64,000 bases of DNA from DASUPK01 sp963848955 (GTDB taxonomy: Bacteria > Actinomycetota > Thermoleophilia > Solirubrobacterales > 70-9), in contig CAWKFQ010000023.1 of assembly GCA_963848955.1 (NCBI GenBank), positions 1-64,000 of the forward strand, in the 5' to 3' direction. The notes beneath the pieces are model-generated. The model was not told the origin of the DNA, made no database searches, and saw only the letters and a program-made list of their open reading frames with translations. Below are positions 8,593 to 17,721 of the stretch, piece by piece (the stretch's first letter is position 1; every line of letters starts with the position of its first letter). A program made the position numbers and the translations under genes.

Positions 8593-9444
8593 TCAGGCGC
8601 TGATCGGCGCTGGGTCCCAGGCGCCGTTAGTGGCGGCCGCTCGGGCGAAGTCGCGGAAGTCGCGAGCCTCGCGGCCGAGAGCACGACGCACACCGTCCGT
8701 GGTCTCGGCGTTGCGGCCGTCCACCACCTCACTGAACAGGTAGGTGAGCAGCTCGATCAACTCCGGTGGCGCGCCGTGCTCCGCGGCCTCGGCCGCGTGC
8801 TGCTCGATCGAGATGGGGACGTAGCGCACCTCGCGGCCCACCACCTCGCTGATCTCGGCGGCCACCTGCGCGAGGGTCAGGGAACGCGGCCCCGTCAGCT
8901 CATAGAGCTGCCCCACGTGCCGGTCGTCCGTCAGCGCCGCCGCCGCCACGTCGGCGATGTCGTCGGCGTCGAGGAACGGGGTCGGCACGTCGCCGGCCGG
9001 CAGCCGGATCTCGCCGCTCAGCACGTGCTCGCGCATGTAGTCCTCGCTCAGGTTCTGCATGAACCAAGTTGAGCGGAGGATCGTGAGCTCGGCGCCGGTG
9101 TTCCGGATGACCTCCTCGCCCCGCTCCGCCAGCGGCTCGCCGCGCCCGGACAGGAGGACCAGCCGCGGCGCCCCGCTCTCGATCGCCAGCTCGGCGAACG
9201 ACTGCGTCGCCTCGATGGCTCCCGGGAGGGCGAAGTCGGGGTAGTAGGTCAGGTAGACGGCACCGACTCCTTCGAGCGCGGGCGCCCAGGTGGCCTCGTC
9301 CTCCCAGTCGAAGGGAGGTTCACCCGAGCGCGAGCCCACCCGGACCGGGAGACCGCGTGCTTCCAGCCGCTCGACCACCCGGCGGCCGGTCTTGCCGGTG
9401 CCGCCGAGAACGAGCGTGGTCCTGTGTGTCGTGTTGTCGTTCAT
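8593..9444 (-). CDS. NmrA-like NAD(P)-binding protein
   Basis: A 283-residue protein starting MNDNTTHRTTLVLGGTGKTG, with GGAGGAACC just upstream of this ATG (two further in-frame ATGs upstream are less likely). The Rossmann motif GGTGKTGRRVVERL is followed by RVGSRSG, the NADP-type position. The typical atypical-SDR middle is present (LVLLSGRGEPLAERGEE, then LTILRSTWFMQN). Family members are redox sensors or azoreductase/quinone reductase-like enzymes. It lies 35 bp downstream of the cupin gene in the same direction, probably co-transcribed, with the AraC regulator divergent. Confidence 0.85.
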   Translation of the reverse strand: MNDNTTHRTTLVLGGTGKTGRRVVERLEARGLPVRVGSRSGEPPFDWEDEATWAPALEGVGAVYLTYYPDFALPGAIEATQSFAELAIESGAPRLVLLSGRGEPLAERGEEVIRNTGAELTILRSTWFMQNLSEDYMREHVLSGEIRLPAGDVPTPFLDADDIADVAAAALTDDRHVGQLYELTGPRSLTLAQVAAEISEVVGREVRYVPISIEQHAAEAAEHGAPPELIELLTYLFSEVVDGRNAETTDGVRRALGREARDFRDFARAAATNGAWDPAPISA

Positions 9445-9479
9445 TGGTTCCTCCATTGGTTGGTTTGGGTTCAAGGGGG

Positions 9480-10037
9480 TCAGGCGGTGGCGGGCTTGGC
9501 TGCGCTGAGCAGTCGACCGCGGCGCCTGGCGAGCCAGCGGAGCGGTGCGAGTGCCAGACGCTGGAGCCAGCGCGGCGGGAAGGCGGCCTGCACCTCGTCT
9601 CCGAACTCCTCAACGAACAGGGCGAGGTCGAGCGGCCTCGGAATGCCGCCCATCATCGTCCGGCCGTCCTGCGCGAGCCCGACAGCGGTTTCGAAGAGCT
9701 CCTCCATCCGGAGGGCGGGTTGGACCTCGACCCGGACGAGAGCGTCCTCGTCGCCGGCGTTGGCGAAGTCGTGCTTCTGGCCCGGGGGGACCACGACAAC
9801 CTCGCCCGGCCCGGCGACGACGCGCTTGCGGCCCATCCGGAACCGCATCGTTCCCTCGACGACCTGGAAGCGCTCCTCCTGCTTCGGATGGATGTGCTGG
9901 CCGCCCGGGACGTGCCCGCCCGCGGGGAGCTCGAGATCGATCGCCAGCAGCTCGCCGTCGGTCTCCGCTGCGGTCCGGCGGATCGTGATCCGCTCGCCGC
10001 TCGCGGGATTCTCGAGTGTCTGTCCTGCGAATGCCAT
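9480..10037 (-). CDS. cupin domain protein
   Basis: A 185-residue protein starting MAFAGQTLENPASGERITIR at ATG 10037, with GGAGG eight bases upstream. The cupin barrel carries HIHPKQEERFQVVEG (motif 1, metal-binding His and Glu) and VVPPGQKHDFANAG (motif 2 His). The C-terminal 70 residues are helical and end in a basic tail. Likely a metal-binding dioxygenase-like or sensing protein. First gene of a two-gene unit with the NmrA-like protein. Confidence 0.8.
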   Translation of the reverse strand: MAFAGQTLENPASGERITIRRTAAETDGELLAIDLELPAGGHVPGGQHIHPKQEERFQVVEGTMRFRMGRKRVVAGPGEVVVVPPGQKHDFANAGDEDALVRVEVQPALRMEELFETAVGLAQDGRTMMGGIPRPLDLALFVEEFGDEVQAAFPPRWLQRLALAPLRWLARRRGRLLSAAKPATA

Positions 10038-10133
10038 GATCGGCTCCTCCGGTGTCGTTGATTGCATCTCGTCCAGTATCCGGACGACGCGGGCGGACTG
10101 TCTATGACTCGGAGGCCGCTGATTCATGCTCAA

Positions 10134-10153
10134 TCGTCCACGACTGTGGACGA
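10134..10153. promoter_or_regulatory. candidate operator between the cupin operon and the AraC gene
   Basis: A perfect inverted repeat TCGTCCAC-GACT-GTGGACGA in the 145-bp divergent intergenic region, 30 bp before the AraC-type regulator start. Position and symmetry suit autoregulation or control of the divergent cupin-NmrA pair. Binding is inferred. Confidence 0.45.
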
Positions 10154-10182
10154 CCGGGCTTCCGAGCGTGCATACTGCAGGC

Positions 10183-11163
10183 ATGGAAGCTCTGGACCCA
10201 TTTCCGCCATCCGACCCCGTCGGCGAGGCGCTCCACTTCCTGCGCATGAACGGCGCCTTCTACTGCCGCTCGGAGCTGACCGCACCATGGGGCCTCACGC
10301 TTCCGCCGATGCCCGGGTACATCTGGTTCCACGTCGCCACCTCGGGCCGGCTCTGGCTGGAGACGGGTGACGACGAGGAGGCCTCATGGATTCAGCCCGG
10401 AGACCTGGCGCTCGTCCCGCATGGGGAGGGACACGTCCTCCGCAGTGAGGCCGGCGCACCTGCGCCGGGCATCCTCGACCTCGAGCGTGAGCTGGTCAGC
10501 GACCGCTACGAGATCCTCCGGCACGGCGAGGGGGGCGCGCCGACAGGCCTGATCTGCGGAGCCGTCCGCTTCGAGCACCCTGCCGCCGAGAACCTGATCC
10601 GGACTCTGCCGAGCGTGATCCACATCGAGGCATCCAGTTCACCCAGGCTGGACTGGATGGAGAGCACGCTCCGGCTGATGGCCGCCGAGGCCGGCGAGCT
10701 GCGACCCGGGGGTGAGGCGGTGATCACGCGGCTCGGCGACATCCTGGTGATCCAGGCGATCAGGGCCTGGATGGACACCGACCCCGCCGCCCGGAGCGGC
10801 TGGCTGGGCGCGCTCCAGGATCCGCAGATCGGGCGGGCGATCTCGCTCATTCACCGTGAACCGGCGCGCGACTGGACCATCGCCTCGCTGGCCGACGAGC
10901 TCGCGATGTCCCGTTCGGCATTCGCAGCCCGGTTCACCGAGCTGGTCGGCGAGCCCGTCATGCGCTACGTCGCCCGGTGGCGCATGCACGTCGCCGTGGA
11001 CGCGCTGACCGAAGAGGGCGCAACGGTCGGCGAGCTCGCCGACCGTCTCGGCTACCGCTCCGAGGCCGCCTTCAGCCGTGCCTTCAAGCGTGTGATCGGC
11101 GACTCGCCGGGTGCGGTGCGGCGGAGGGCGGTCGATCAGAGCCCGGCGCCGATAGCCGGCTGA
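10183..11163 (+). CDS. AraC-family transcriptional regulator with cupin sensor
   Basis: A 326-residue protein from ATG 10183 (MEALDPFPPSDPVGEALHFL). The N-terminal 180 residues are a cupin_6 sensor (WGLTLPPMPGYIWFHVATSG; IQPGDLALVPHGEGH). The C-terminal 100 residues hold two AraC helix-turn-helix motifs (WTIASLADELAMSRSAFAAR; GELADRLGYRSEAAFSRAFK) and end with the family tail. It is divergent from the cupin-NmrA pair, which it probably controls in response to a small hydrophobic or aldehyde-like ligand (inference). Confidence 0.85.
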   Translation: MEALDPFPPSDPVGEALHFLRMNGAFYCRSELTAPWGLTLPPMPGYIWFHVATSGRLWLETGDDEEASWIQPGDLALVPHGEGHVLRSEAGAPAPGILDLERELVSDRYEILRHGEGGAPTGLICGAVRFEHPAAENLIRTLPSVIHIEASSSPRLDWMESTLRLMAAEAGELRPGGEAVITRLGDILVIQAIRAWMDTDPAARSGWLGALQDPQIGRAISLIHREPARDWTIASLADELAMSRSAFAARFTELVGEPVMRYVARWRMHVAVDALTEEGATVGELADRLGYRSEAAFSRAFKRVIGDSPGAVRRRAVDQSPAPIAG

Positions 11164-11249
11164 GAGCATCCCGCGCCAGCAGCCGATCCAGACCCCTTGG
11201 TCGCGCGCCGATTGGCTAAATGCCAGAGTTGCGATGGGGGGTTGCCACC

Positions 11250-11917
11250 ATGCAAGCCACGCCGGCGTCCCAGCCGAGTCCCCTGCCGCGCCGGCGCGCA
11301 ATAGTCGCCGTTGCGGTTGCCGCCGTCACGATCGACACCGCGCTGCTGGGGCTGATCGCTCCCTGCTCCCCGATATCGAGCGGCGCACGGGAGCGAGCGC
11401 GCTGGGGCTGATCGAGGTGGTCGCGCCGCTCGACTTTGACCGTCGCCTGGACCTATCCAGCGCCGGGATCGGACTGCTGTTCGCCGGGTCGATCGCGGTC
11501 GATGCCGCGCTCGCGCCGGTGGGGGGCCGCTGGGGGGATCAGAGGGGCCGGCGCGGTCCGGCGGTGACCGGCCTCGCCCTGATGGCGGCGTCGGCGCTCC
11601 TGCTCGCAGGACTCGGGGGCACATTGGGGGCGGCGCTGGCGCTTGGAGTGTTCGGCGCCGGACTCAGCCTCACGTTCGCGGCGGCGGTCCCCTGGCTCGA
11701 CGAGGCCTTTGGTGAGATGGAACGTGGGCTTGGCTACGGGGTGCTGAACCTGCTCTATGCGGCCGGATATTTGATTGGCCCCCTGCTCGGCGGCGTCTTG
11801 CTCGGAGTAGCGAGCGCCGATGCCGCCTATGGGTTGACGGCTGCGGTGCTTGGCTGTGGGGCCGGAATCGTCCTTCTGCGGATCAGTACGCCGTCGAGGA
11901 CGGCCCGCTCCCCGTAG
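11250..11917 (+). pseudogene. MFS transporter copy 2, internally deleted and frameshifted
   Basis: Repeats the start of the MFS gene at 3858 (MQATPASQPSPLPRRR, TM1), then has two lesions. One base is lost in the CTCCCTGC stretch near 11360. About 545 bp corresponding to 4003-4549 of copy 1 are then missing, joining GGGAGCGAGC directly to GCGCTGGGGCTGATCGAGG. From there the C-terminal half is intact (WGDQRGRRGP; GYGVLNLLYAAGYLIGPLLG). Only about half of the transporter remains, so it cannot be functional. Similarity to copy 1 extends from about 11197 to 11930. Confidence 0.85.
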
Positions 11918-11941
11918 GCAGGTCAGCCAGAATGAGAAGGA

Positions 11942-12805
11942 ATGGCTCGCTGGGCGATCGTCGACGCTCCACTTAACGGCTCGGGCGCAGGACGCGGCGA
12001 GGAACACGCGCCCGCCACGCTCCGCGCGGCCGGACTCGTCGAGCGCCTCCGCGCGCGCGACGCCGGCGAGGCCGACGCGCGCATCCGCGACACGCGACGC
12101 GACCCCGATACCGGGGTAGTCGGCGCGGTCGAGGTGCGTCGAGCGTCGAACGCAATCGCCTCTCGTGTTCGCGAGGTGTTAGAGGCCCGCGAGCGCCCGC
12201 TCATCCTCGGCGGCGACTGCACCCTCCTGCTCGGCGTCTTTCAGGCACTGCCCCGCGGCTGCGGCCTGTGGTTCGTAGACGGGCACGCGGACTTTTTCGA
12301 CGGGGAAAGCTCACCAACCGGTGAGGCAGCCGACATGGACCTTGCGATCCTCACTGGTCACGGGCCGCAGGGATTGCTCGAGCGAGAAGAACCGTTGCTC
12401 GAGCCGGGCGCTGTGGTGCTGCTCGGACATCGCCCGGCCGAGCTTCACCCCGACGTCGCCCGCGAGAACGCCCGCGTCGACCCAGCCATTCACGCTCTGA
12501 CCGCGCCCGAGGTCCGTGAGCGCGGCGCCGCCAGGGTAGGAACAGCCGCCGCCGCGCGGCTCGCGGAGCGTCCGGCGTGGCTGCATCTCGACCTCGACGT
12601 CCTCGACGAAAGCGTGCTGCCGGCTGTCAGCTATCCGCAGCCGCTCGGGCTCGACTGGGACGAACTCGTCGCCCTCGTCCGGCCGCTCGTCGCTGCGCCG
12701 AACCTCCTGGGCGCGTCGGTCGCTGACTTCAATCCGGACCGCGACGTCAACGGCACCTATGCCGCCCGGGTCGTCCAAGCGCTCGAATCGCTCTGCGGGA
12801 GTTAA
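11942..12805 (+). CDS. arginase/agmatinase-family protein
   Basis: A 287-residue ureohydrolase-fold protein. Metal-binding motifs occur in order: LILGGDCTLLLG (GGDHS-like, with Cys-Thr replacing His-Ser), WFVDGHADFF (DAHxD-like) and LHLDLDVLDE (DxDxxD). Loss of the first His at the GGDH position is common in divergent members and makes plain arginase activity uncertain. It follows the damaged MFS copy by 24 bp. Confidence 0.75.
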   Translation: MARWAIVDAPLNGSGAGRGEEHAPATLRAAGLVERLRARDAGEADARIRDTRRDPDTGVVGAVEVRRASNAIASRVREVLEARERPLILGGDCTLLLGVFQALPRGCGLWFVDGHADFFDGESSPTGEAADMDLAILTGHGPQGLLEREEPLLEPGAVVLLGHRPAELHPDVARENARVDPAIHALTAPEVRERGAARVGTAAAARLAERPAWLHLDLDVLDESVLPAVSYPQPLGLDWDELVALVRPLVAAPNLLGASVADFNPDRDVNGTYAARVVQALESLCGS

Positions 12806-12859
12806 GGTCCTCCCACAGGCTCCGGGGGGGACAGAACGGGGCGGCTCGTAGAGTTCTCC

Positions 12860-13459
12860 GTGGTGCTGCTCTACGACTCCCAGGTTTCGGGCAACTGTTA
12901 CAAAGTCCGGCTGCTGTTGGCCCACCTTGGCGTCGAATACGAGCGACGCGAGGTGGACGTCGTGGACCGCTCGAACCGTGCCGAGCTTCTAGGGGACCTC
13001 AATCCGGCGCTGCGCGTGCCAACCCTTGTGCTCGACGACGGTCGTCCGCTGGCAGAGTCAAACGCGATCCTCTTCTACTTTGCCGAGCGGACGCCGTACC
13101 TGCCCGAGGATCGATACGAGCGCGCCCAGGTGCTCCAATGGTTGTTCTTCGAGCAGTACAGCCACGAGCCCAACATCGCGGTCGTGCGCTTCTGGGTCGG
13201 CTACTCGGACGCTCCCCCAGTGGACGCCGAGCTGGAGACCAGGCGCCGCGCTGGCTACACCGCCCTCGACGCGATGGAACGCCACCTGTCCAGCCGCACC
13301 TTCCTTGTCGGCGAGAGCTTCACAATCGCTGACATCTCGCTCTACGCCTACACCCACGTTGCCGCCGAGGGGGGGTTCGACCTGGCGATGTATCCCGCTA
13401 TCCGCGCCTGGCTCGATCGCGTCGCCGGCCAACCGGGCCACAAACCAATCACGGCCTGA
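12860..13459 (+). CDS. glutathione S-transferase family protein
   Basis: A 199-residue protein from GTG 12860. The N-terminal thioredoxin fold has VSGNCYKVRLLLAHLGVEYE, the cis-Pro RVPTLVLDDG and the glutathione-binding ESNAILFYFAE. The C-terminal helical domain contains GESFTIADISLYAYTHVA (N-capping box) and a terminal W. Because actinobacteria mostly lack glutathione, it may use another thiol. It stands alone, downstream of the arginase-like gene on the same strand. Confidence 0.85.
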   Translation: MVLLYDSQVSGNCYKVRLLLAHLGVEYERREVDVVDRSNRAELLGDLNPALRVPTLVLDDGRPLAESNAILFYFAERTPYLPEDRYERAQVLQWLFFEQYSHEPNIAVVRFWVGYSDAPPVDAELETRRRAGYTALDAMERHLSSRTFLVGESFTIADISLYAYTHVAAEGGFDLAMYPAIRAWLDRVAGQPGHKPITA

Positions 13460-13489
13460 CCATCGCTCTTACGCAGCGCTGACGGAATA

Positions 13490-13511
13490 GCCGCTTTGTA
13501 CGAGAAGCGGC
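13490..13511. repeat. short palindromic repeat, type A
   Basis: GCCGCTT-TGTACGAG-AAGCGGC, a 7-bp stem with an 8-base loop, intergenic between the GST gene and the HdeD gene. Same unit as at 7779. Confidence 0.65.
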
Positions 13512-13560
13512 GATCTTAAGCCCGGCGCCCGTGGTACCGGATTGCAGAACGAAGCGATGC

Positions 13561-14121
13561 TCAGAGGGTGGCGGCCTCTCGCCTGAGCGTGTGCAGGCTC
13601 CATCCCACGCCGAACATGCCTATGCCGTTGAGGATGAAGGCGATCCCGACGAACAGGGCGAGCGTGGCGAAGCCGATGTTCGGATCGGAGACGATCACGA
13701 TGCCGGCGAGCAGCTCCACAGCTCCGGCAAAGATGTTCCAGCCGCGGTTCTCGTAGAGGTCGAAGGCGGCGATGATGCGAATCACACCCACAGCAATCAG
13801 CCAGACCCCGATCAGCAGCGCGATCGCCGCGATCCCCTGGATGGGGTGGCGGATCAGGAGGACCCCGACGATCGCGGTGAGCACCCCGAGCAGCGCGATC
13901 GATCCACGACCCTGGGTGCCGCCCATCAGCGAGACCGCAAGCTCGAGGATCCCGTCGACGAGCAGGAAGATTCCTGCGATTACCGCGAGCGTCGCCAGGC
14001 TATCGCCCGGCTTTATGAGGATGGTCACGCCGGCCGCAATGCTGAGCACGCCGATGACTAGCAGCAGCCACCATCCTCCCGTAGCCGCTCGTACATCGGC
14101 CGTAGTCACCTGATCAACCAT
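13561..14121 (-). CDS. HdeD-family membrane protein (DUF308)
   Basis: A 186-residue protein with six membrane segments arranged as repeated hairpins (WWLLLVIGVLSIAAGVTILI; LAVIAGIFLLVDGILELAVS; ...). The repeated LL-x-G-V/I-x-x-x-x-G pattern is characteristic of HdeD proteins, tied to acid or stress resistance in enterobacteria but uncharacterised in actinobacteria. The start is supported by GAGGAGAGATGG. The gene begins about 40 bp from a tRNA fragment. Confidence 0.85.
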   Translation of the reverse strand: MVDQVTTADVRAATGGWWLLLVIGVLSIAAGVTILIKPGDSLATLAVIAGIFLLVDGILELAVSLMGGTQGRGSIALLGVLTAIVGVLLIRHPIQGIAAIALLIGVWLIAVGVIRIIAAFDLYENRGWNIFAGAVELLAGIVIVSDPNIGFATLALFVGIAFILNGIGMFGVGWSLHTLRREAATL

Positions 14122-14158
14122 CTCTCCTCCTCAGTCGGCCGCGGTGGGCCGGGATGTG

Positions 14159-14187
14159 TTCGGCTGGGTCAAATCCAGTCGCCTCGA
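14159..14187 (+). repeat. tRNA-Pro-like fragment, copy 3 (internally deleted)
   Basis: TTCGGCTGG joined directly to GTCAAATCCAGTCGCCTCGA: the anticodon-arm start and the T-arm/acceptor end remain, and the middle is lost. It lies 15 bp before a VOC gene remnant. Confidence 0.55.
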
Positions 14188-14201
14188 TCTGGCTCCTCGT
14201 C

Positions 14202-14231
14202 CTAGCCTGGCAGATCCTCGGGCCGCTTCGC
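14202..14231 (-). pseudogene. VOC gene C-terminal remnant
   Basis: The minus strand reads AKRPEDLPG then stop, matching the last residues (KKRPEDLPG) of the VOC gene at 18907-19386, with nearly identical DNA over about 30 bases. Nothing of the rest of the gene is recognisable. Confidence 0.6.
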
Positions 14232-14320
14232 GGACGTCGCCGACCGGTTTGGCGCAGCTGCAACTGAGGCCGATCCGGGACGACGTACAGTTGCGCGGCG
14301 AGCGATCGAGGAGGCACGAG

Positions 14321-15690
14321 GTGAGCGAGCGGGGAGCGAACGCCGGTCCGCCCATGACGCTGGGCGAGGGGCTGCGTCGTTGGTTCCTGCGGCCGCCCCG
14401 GCCTCACGGCGAGGTGATCGAGGACCGCACGGTCAGCTTCCTCGAGCTCTTCTACGACCTCGTCTACGTGGTGCTGGTCGGCCAGATAGCGCACACGCTG
14501 GCCGAGGACGTCTCGTGGTCGGGCGTGCTCGATTTCGCCGTCGTCTTCGGGCTGATCTGGATCGGCTGGTTCAACGGTGCCCAGTTCCACGAGCTGCACG
14601 GCCGCGAGGACGGTCGCAACCGCTCGTTCATCTTCCTGCAGATGGGGATTCTCACCGTGCTCGCCGTCTTCACCGGGAACGCAGCGAGCACCGACGGGGA
14701 GCAGTTCGCACTCATCTACGCCGCGCTGCTCGCAGTGCTCGTCTGGCAGTGGGCCTCCGTATACCGGACCGACGCACCCGAGTACCGGCCGGGGACGCTC
14801 AGCTACCTGGCCGGGCTCGTGGTATCGATCGGGGCGCTGATCGCCACCTCGGGCATGGAGGACACCGGGCGGGTGGCCGTCTGGGCCGCCATCGTGGTCG
14901 GCTCGATCGCCCTCGTTGTCGTGTACCTGCTGCGTGCCGTCCGACGACTTGCTTGGGATTCGGGCCACCGATTCGATGGCCGAGCGCTTCGGGCTGTTCA
15001 TCATCATCGTCCTCGGCGAGGTCGTCGTCGGCGTGGTCGAGGGGATGCGGGGCGTCGCGGACCTCGACTTCCGCACGGTCGCGACGGGCGTTCTCGGGCT
15101 CAGCATCGCCTTCGGCTTCTGGTGGACCTACTTCGACTTCGTCGGACGGCGACTACCGAGGCAGGACGGAGGCTCGCTCGCGCCGTGGCTCTACAGCCAG
15201 CTCCCGATCGGGCTCGCGGTGGCGGCCGCTGGCGCCGGCATGGTCAGCCTGATTGAGCACGCCACCGACACCCGCACGCCCGGGCCCACGAACTGGCTGC
15301 TGGGTTGGCTCGGTCTCAGCCCTCCTGATCGCGCTCGTGGCAACGATCGTCACACTCGCGGACTATCGGAGGCTCGCTGCCCTCTACCGCCCGCTCACGG
15401 TGGCGATGCTGCTCGGCGCGGTGGCGGCGCTGGCGATCGGCTGGGCACGCCCGGCGCCCTGGTTGCTCGCGACGCTGCTTGACTTGGTCCTGATCGCGAT
15501 CTGGTCCTTCGCGTTCGCCCGAAGCCTACGGACTACGAAGGCCGCCGCCAGAACCTGGCTAGCTACCCTGCCGTCTGCCGGTCGGCGGCGGCGCCAGACT
15601 AGGACCGTGGGAGGACTCCGCGCATCCGGCGCCCGAAGGCGACCACGCGAGCGAGATGGCCGCAGTACGGAGCTCCCGGGCAGCGGATGA
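14321..15690 (+). CDS. low temperature requirement protein A (LtrA) family, two frameshifts
   Basis: Starts at GTG 14321 behind GAGGAGGCACGAG. The first frame reads VSFLELFYDLVYVVLVGQIA, the LtrA signature 'FxELFFDLVFV', and about six membrane segments. Near 14932-14945 it shifts +1 and continues SDDLLGIRATDSMAERFGLF then IIIVLGEVVVGVV. Near 15315 it shifts +1 again into SALLIALVATIVTLADYRRL and further membrane segments. The last 40-50 residues are Arg-rich and overlap the opposite transporter gene, so the true end may be earlier. Function unknown; named from a Listeria cold-sensitive mutant. Confidence 0.75.
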
Positions 15691-17163
15691 ACGAGATCGT
15701 CATCGCCTCGACCTGCTCGTCTGCGGGCTCGCGCCGGCGGCCCGGTAACAGCGTGGTCGCCAGGACCACACCGACGGCGCAAAGGACCGCAGCGACCAGG
15801 AATGCGCCCTTGAACCCGTGCGTCAGAGCGACCGGGAGTGCAGACCCACCATCCAAGGCGCTCGTCGTGCGGCTGGTCGAAACCGTGGAGAGGATCGCGA
15901 GGCCCAGCGAGCCGCCGACCTGCTGGGTGGTGTTGAGCAGTCCCGACGCGAGCCCTGAGTCGCCACTCGCGACTCCATTGGTCGCCGCGATCGTGATTGG
16001 TACGAACGACATCCCTAAGCCCGTCCCCACGATGATCATGGCCGGGAGCACGTGGCTCGCGTAGTCGCCATGGCCGTCGACGAGCGCAAGGAGGATGAAA
16101 CCCGCCGTCGCGATCAGCAGGCCGACGCTGAGCACGGGCTTGGGCGTGAAGCGGTCGACGAGGCGCGAGGCCAGCGCCGAGGCCCCGATGAGGGTCAGGC
16201 TCAGCGGCAGATAGGCGACCCCGGTCTTGAGCGCGCTGTAGCCCATCACCTGCTGGAGATAGAGCGTCAGGAAGAAGAACACACCGAAGAGGGCCGCCGC
16301 CACCAGGAGGAAGGTCGCGTCGGCAGCGGCGAGGCTCCGATTGGAGAAGATTCGCAGCGGGACCAGCGGGATCGCGATGGCGGCGCTCGATCTGCAGGAA
16401 GGCGACGATCAGCGCAGCGGCGATCGCGAAGCCCGCCAGCGTCCGCCCCGAAGTCCAACCCCAGCTGTCGGCCTTGATCAGCGTGAAGACGAGCGCGATC
16501 GTGCCGAGCGTGATCGCGATGGCGCCTTCGACGTCGTATCCGCCCTTCGACACCTGCTCGGAGCGGCTCTCCGGCACGATCCTCGGAGCCAGCGCCAGCA
16601 CGACGGCGCCGATCGGCACGTTGACGAAGAAGACCCAGCGCCAGCTCAGCGAGCTCGACGATCACCCCGCCGAGGAGCAGTCCTATAGCGCCGCCCGCGC
16701 CTGCGATGGCGCCCCAGACGGCGAGCGCGCGGTTGCGCTCCGGCCCTTCGGTGAAGGTGGTGAGGATGATCGAGAGGGCTGCCGGCGAGACCATCGCGCC
16801 ACCGAGTCCTTGGAGTCCGCGAGCGAACAGCAGCATCCCCTCGGACTGCGAGAGCCCACAGATGAGTGAGGCCCCGGAGAAGAGCGCGATCCCGGCCATG
16901 AACAGCCGCCGCCGTCCGAGCCGGTCGGCGGCGCGCCCACCGAGCAGGAGGAAGCCGCCGAAGATCAGCGTGTAGGCGTTCAGTACCCAGGAGAGGCTCT
17001 GCTCGGAGAAGCCGACGTCGACCTTGATGGTCGGCAGCGCGACGTTGACGATGGTCGCATCGAGGACGACCATGAACTGCGCCACTGCGATGAGCGCCAG
17101 TACGGCGTTCGCGTCGACGCCGGAGGCCGGGTGGGGGATTGAGCGAGCAGCGGCTGTGGACAT
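15599..17163 (-). CDS. DHA2-family MFS drug transporter (EmrB/QacA-like), two frameshifts
   Basis: Starts MSTAAARSIPHPASG (ATG 17163), then QFMVVLDATIVNVALPTIKV, the DHA2 TM1 motif, and GRRRLFMAGIALF after loop 2-3. After GGVIVEL near 16650 a +1 shift leads to SWRWVFFVNVPIGAVVL, and near 16357 another +1 shift leads to TFLLVAAALFGVFFFLTLYL through to the end. Joined, it is a complete 14-segment transporter of about 510 residues. Likely a proton-driven efflux pump; substrate unknown. It converges on the LtrA gene, overlapping its end. Confidence 0.8.
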
Positions 17164-17206
17164 CGCGGTCTTGCCCCCGGGCGACGCTACCACGATGGCT
17201 GTGCAC

Positions 17207-17224
17207 CTTCGGCTGGGGGCCGAA
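17207..17224 (+). repeat. tRNA-Pro-like anticodon-arm fragment, copy 4
   Basis: CTTCGGCTGGGGGCCGAA, the anticodon stem-loop alone, just upstream of the DHA2 transporter start. The T-arm and acceptor are absent. Confidence 0.5.
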
Positions 17225-17256
17225 TACGAGTGAAGCCCTAGCTACGCTCGGCCAGG

Positions 17257-17672
17257 GTGCTCCGGGTTGGCGCTATTGCGGCTGGATATTGGGCCTCGCG
17301 GCGGTCGGTTGCGGCGGTCCAGGGCTCAGTGAGAGCGAAATCAAGGACGCCCTCGAAAAGAAGCCGCTCACCTACCACTACAGAGACGAGCAGTACAGCG
17401 CCGATGGAGTGGCCGTCGGCGGTACGGCGACGAACGGACGAGCGACGGTGACCTTCGAGGTCGTGTCAGGCCACCCAGCGATCGAGGACCCGATCTTTCG
17501 GCAGGACAAGGACGACATCGATCACTTTCAGCGCAGCGGGGGGAACGGCTACACCGTCACCGTCAACCTGCCGAAGAGCCGCGAGGCAAGTAAGCGACAG
17601 GCTCCGGTCGCAAACGCGATTGAAATCGCGATGTGCGAGCGCATGAACGACTGCGGCGGTCCCGCCGGTTAG
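17257..17672 (+). CDS. small lipoprotein, frameshift in the signal peptide
   Basis: From GTG 17257 one frame reads MLRVGAIAAG. One base out of frame (break near 17285) follows ILGLAAVGCGGPGLSESEIK, together a good lipoprotein signal with lipobox AVGC. The mature part of about 115 residues is a soluble domain containing TATNGRATVTFEVV and two Cys near the end (AMCERMNDCGG). Family not recognised. It precedes the second VOC copy. Confidence 0.55.
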
Positions 17673-17721
17673 TTGGACCAGACCACCGCTTTGGACTGAA
17701 CCGATACCGATTGGAGGAACC

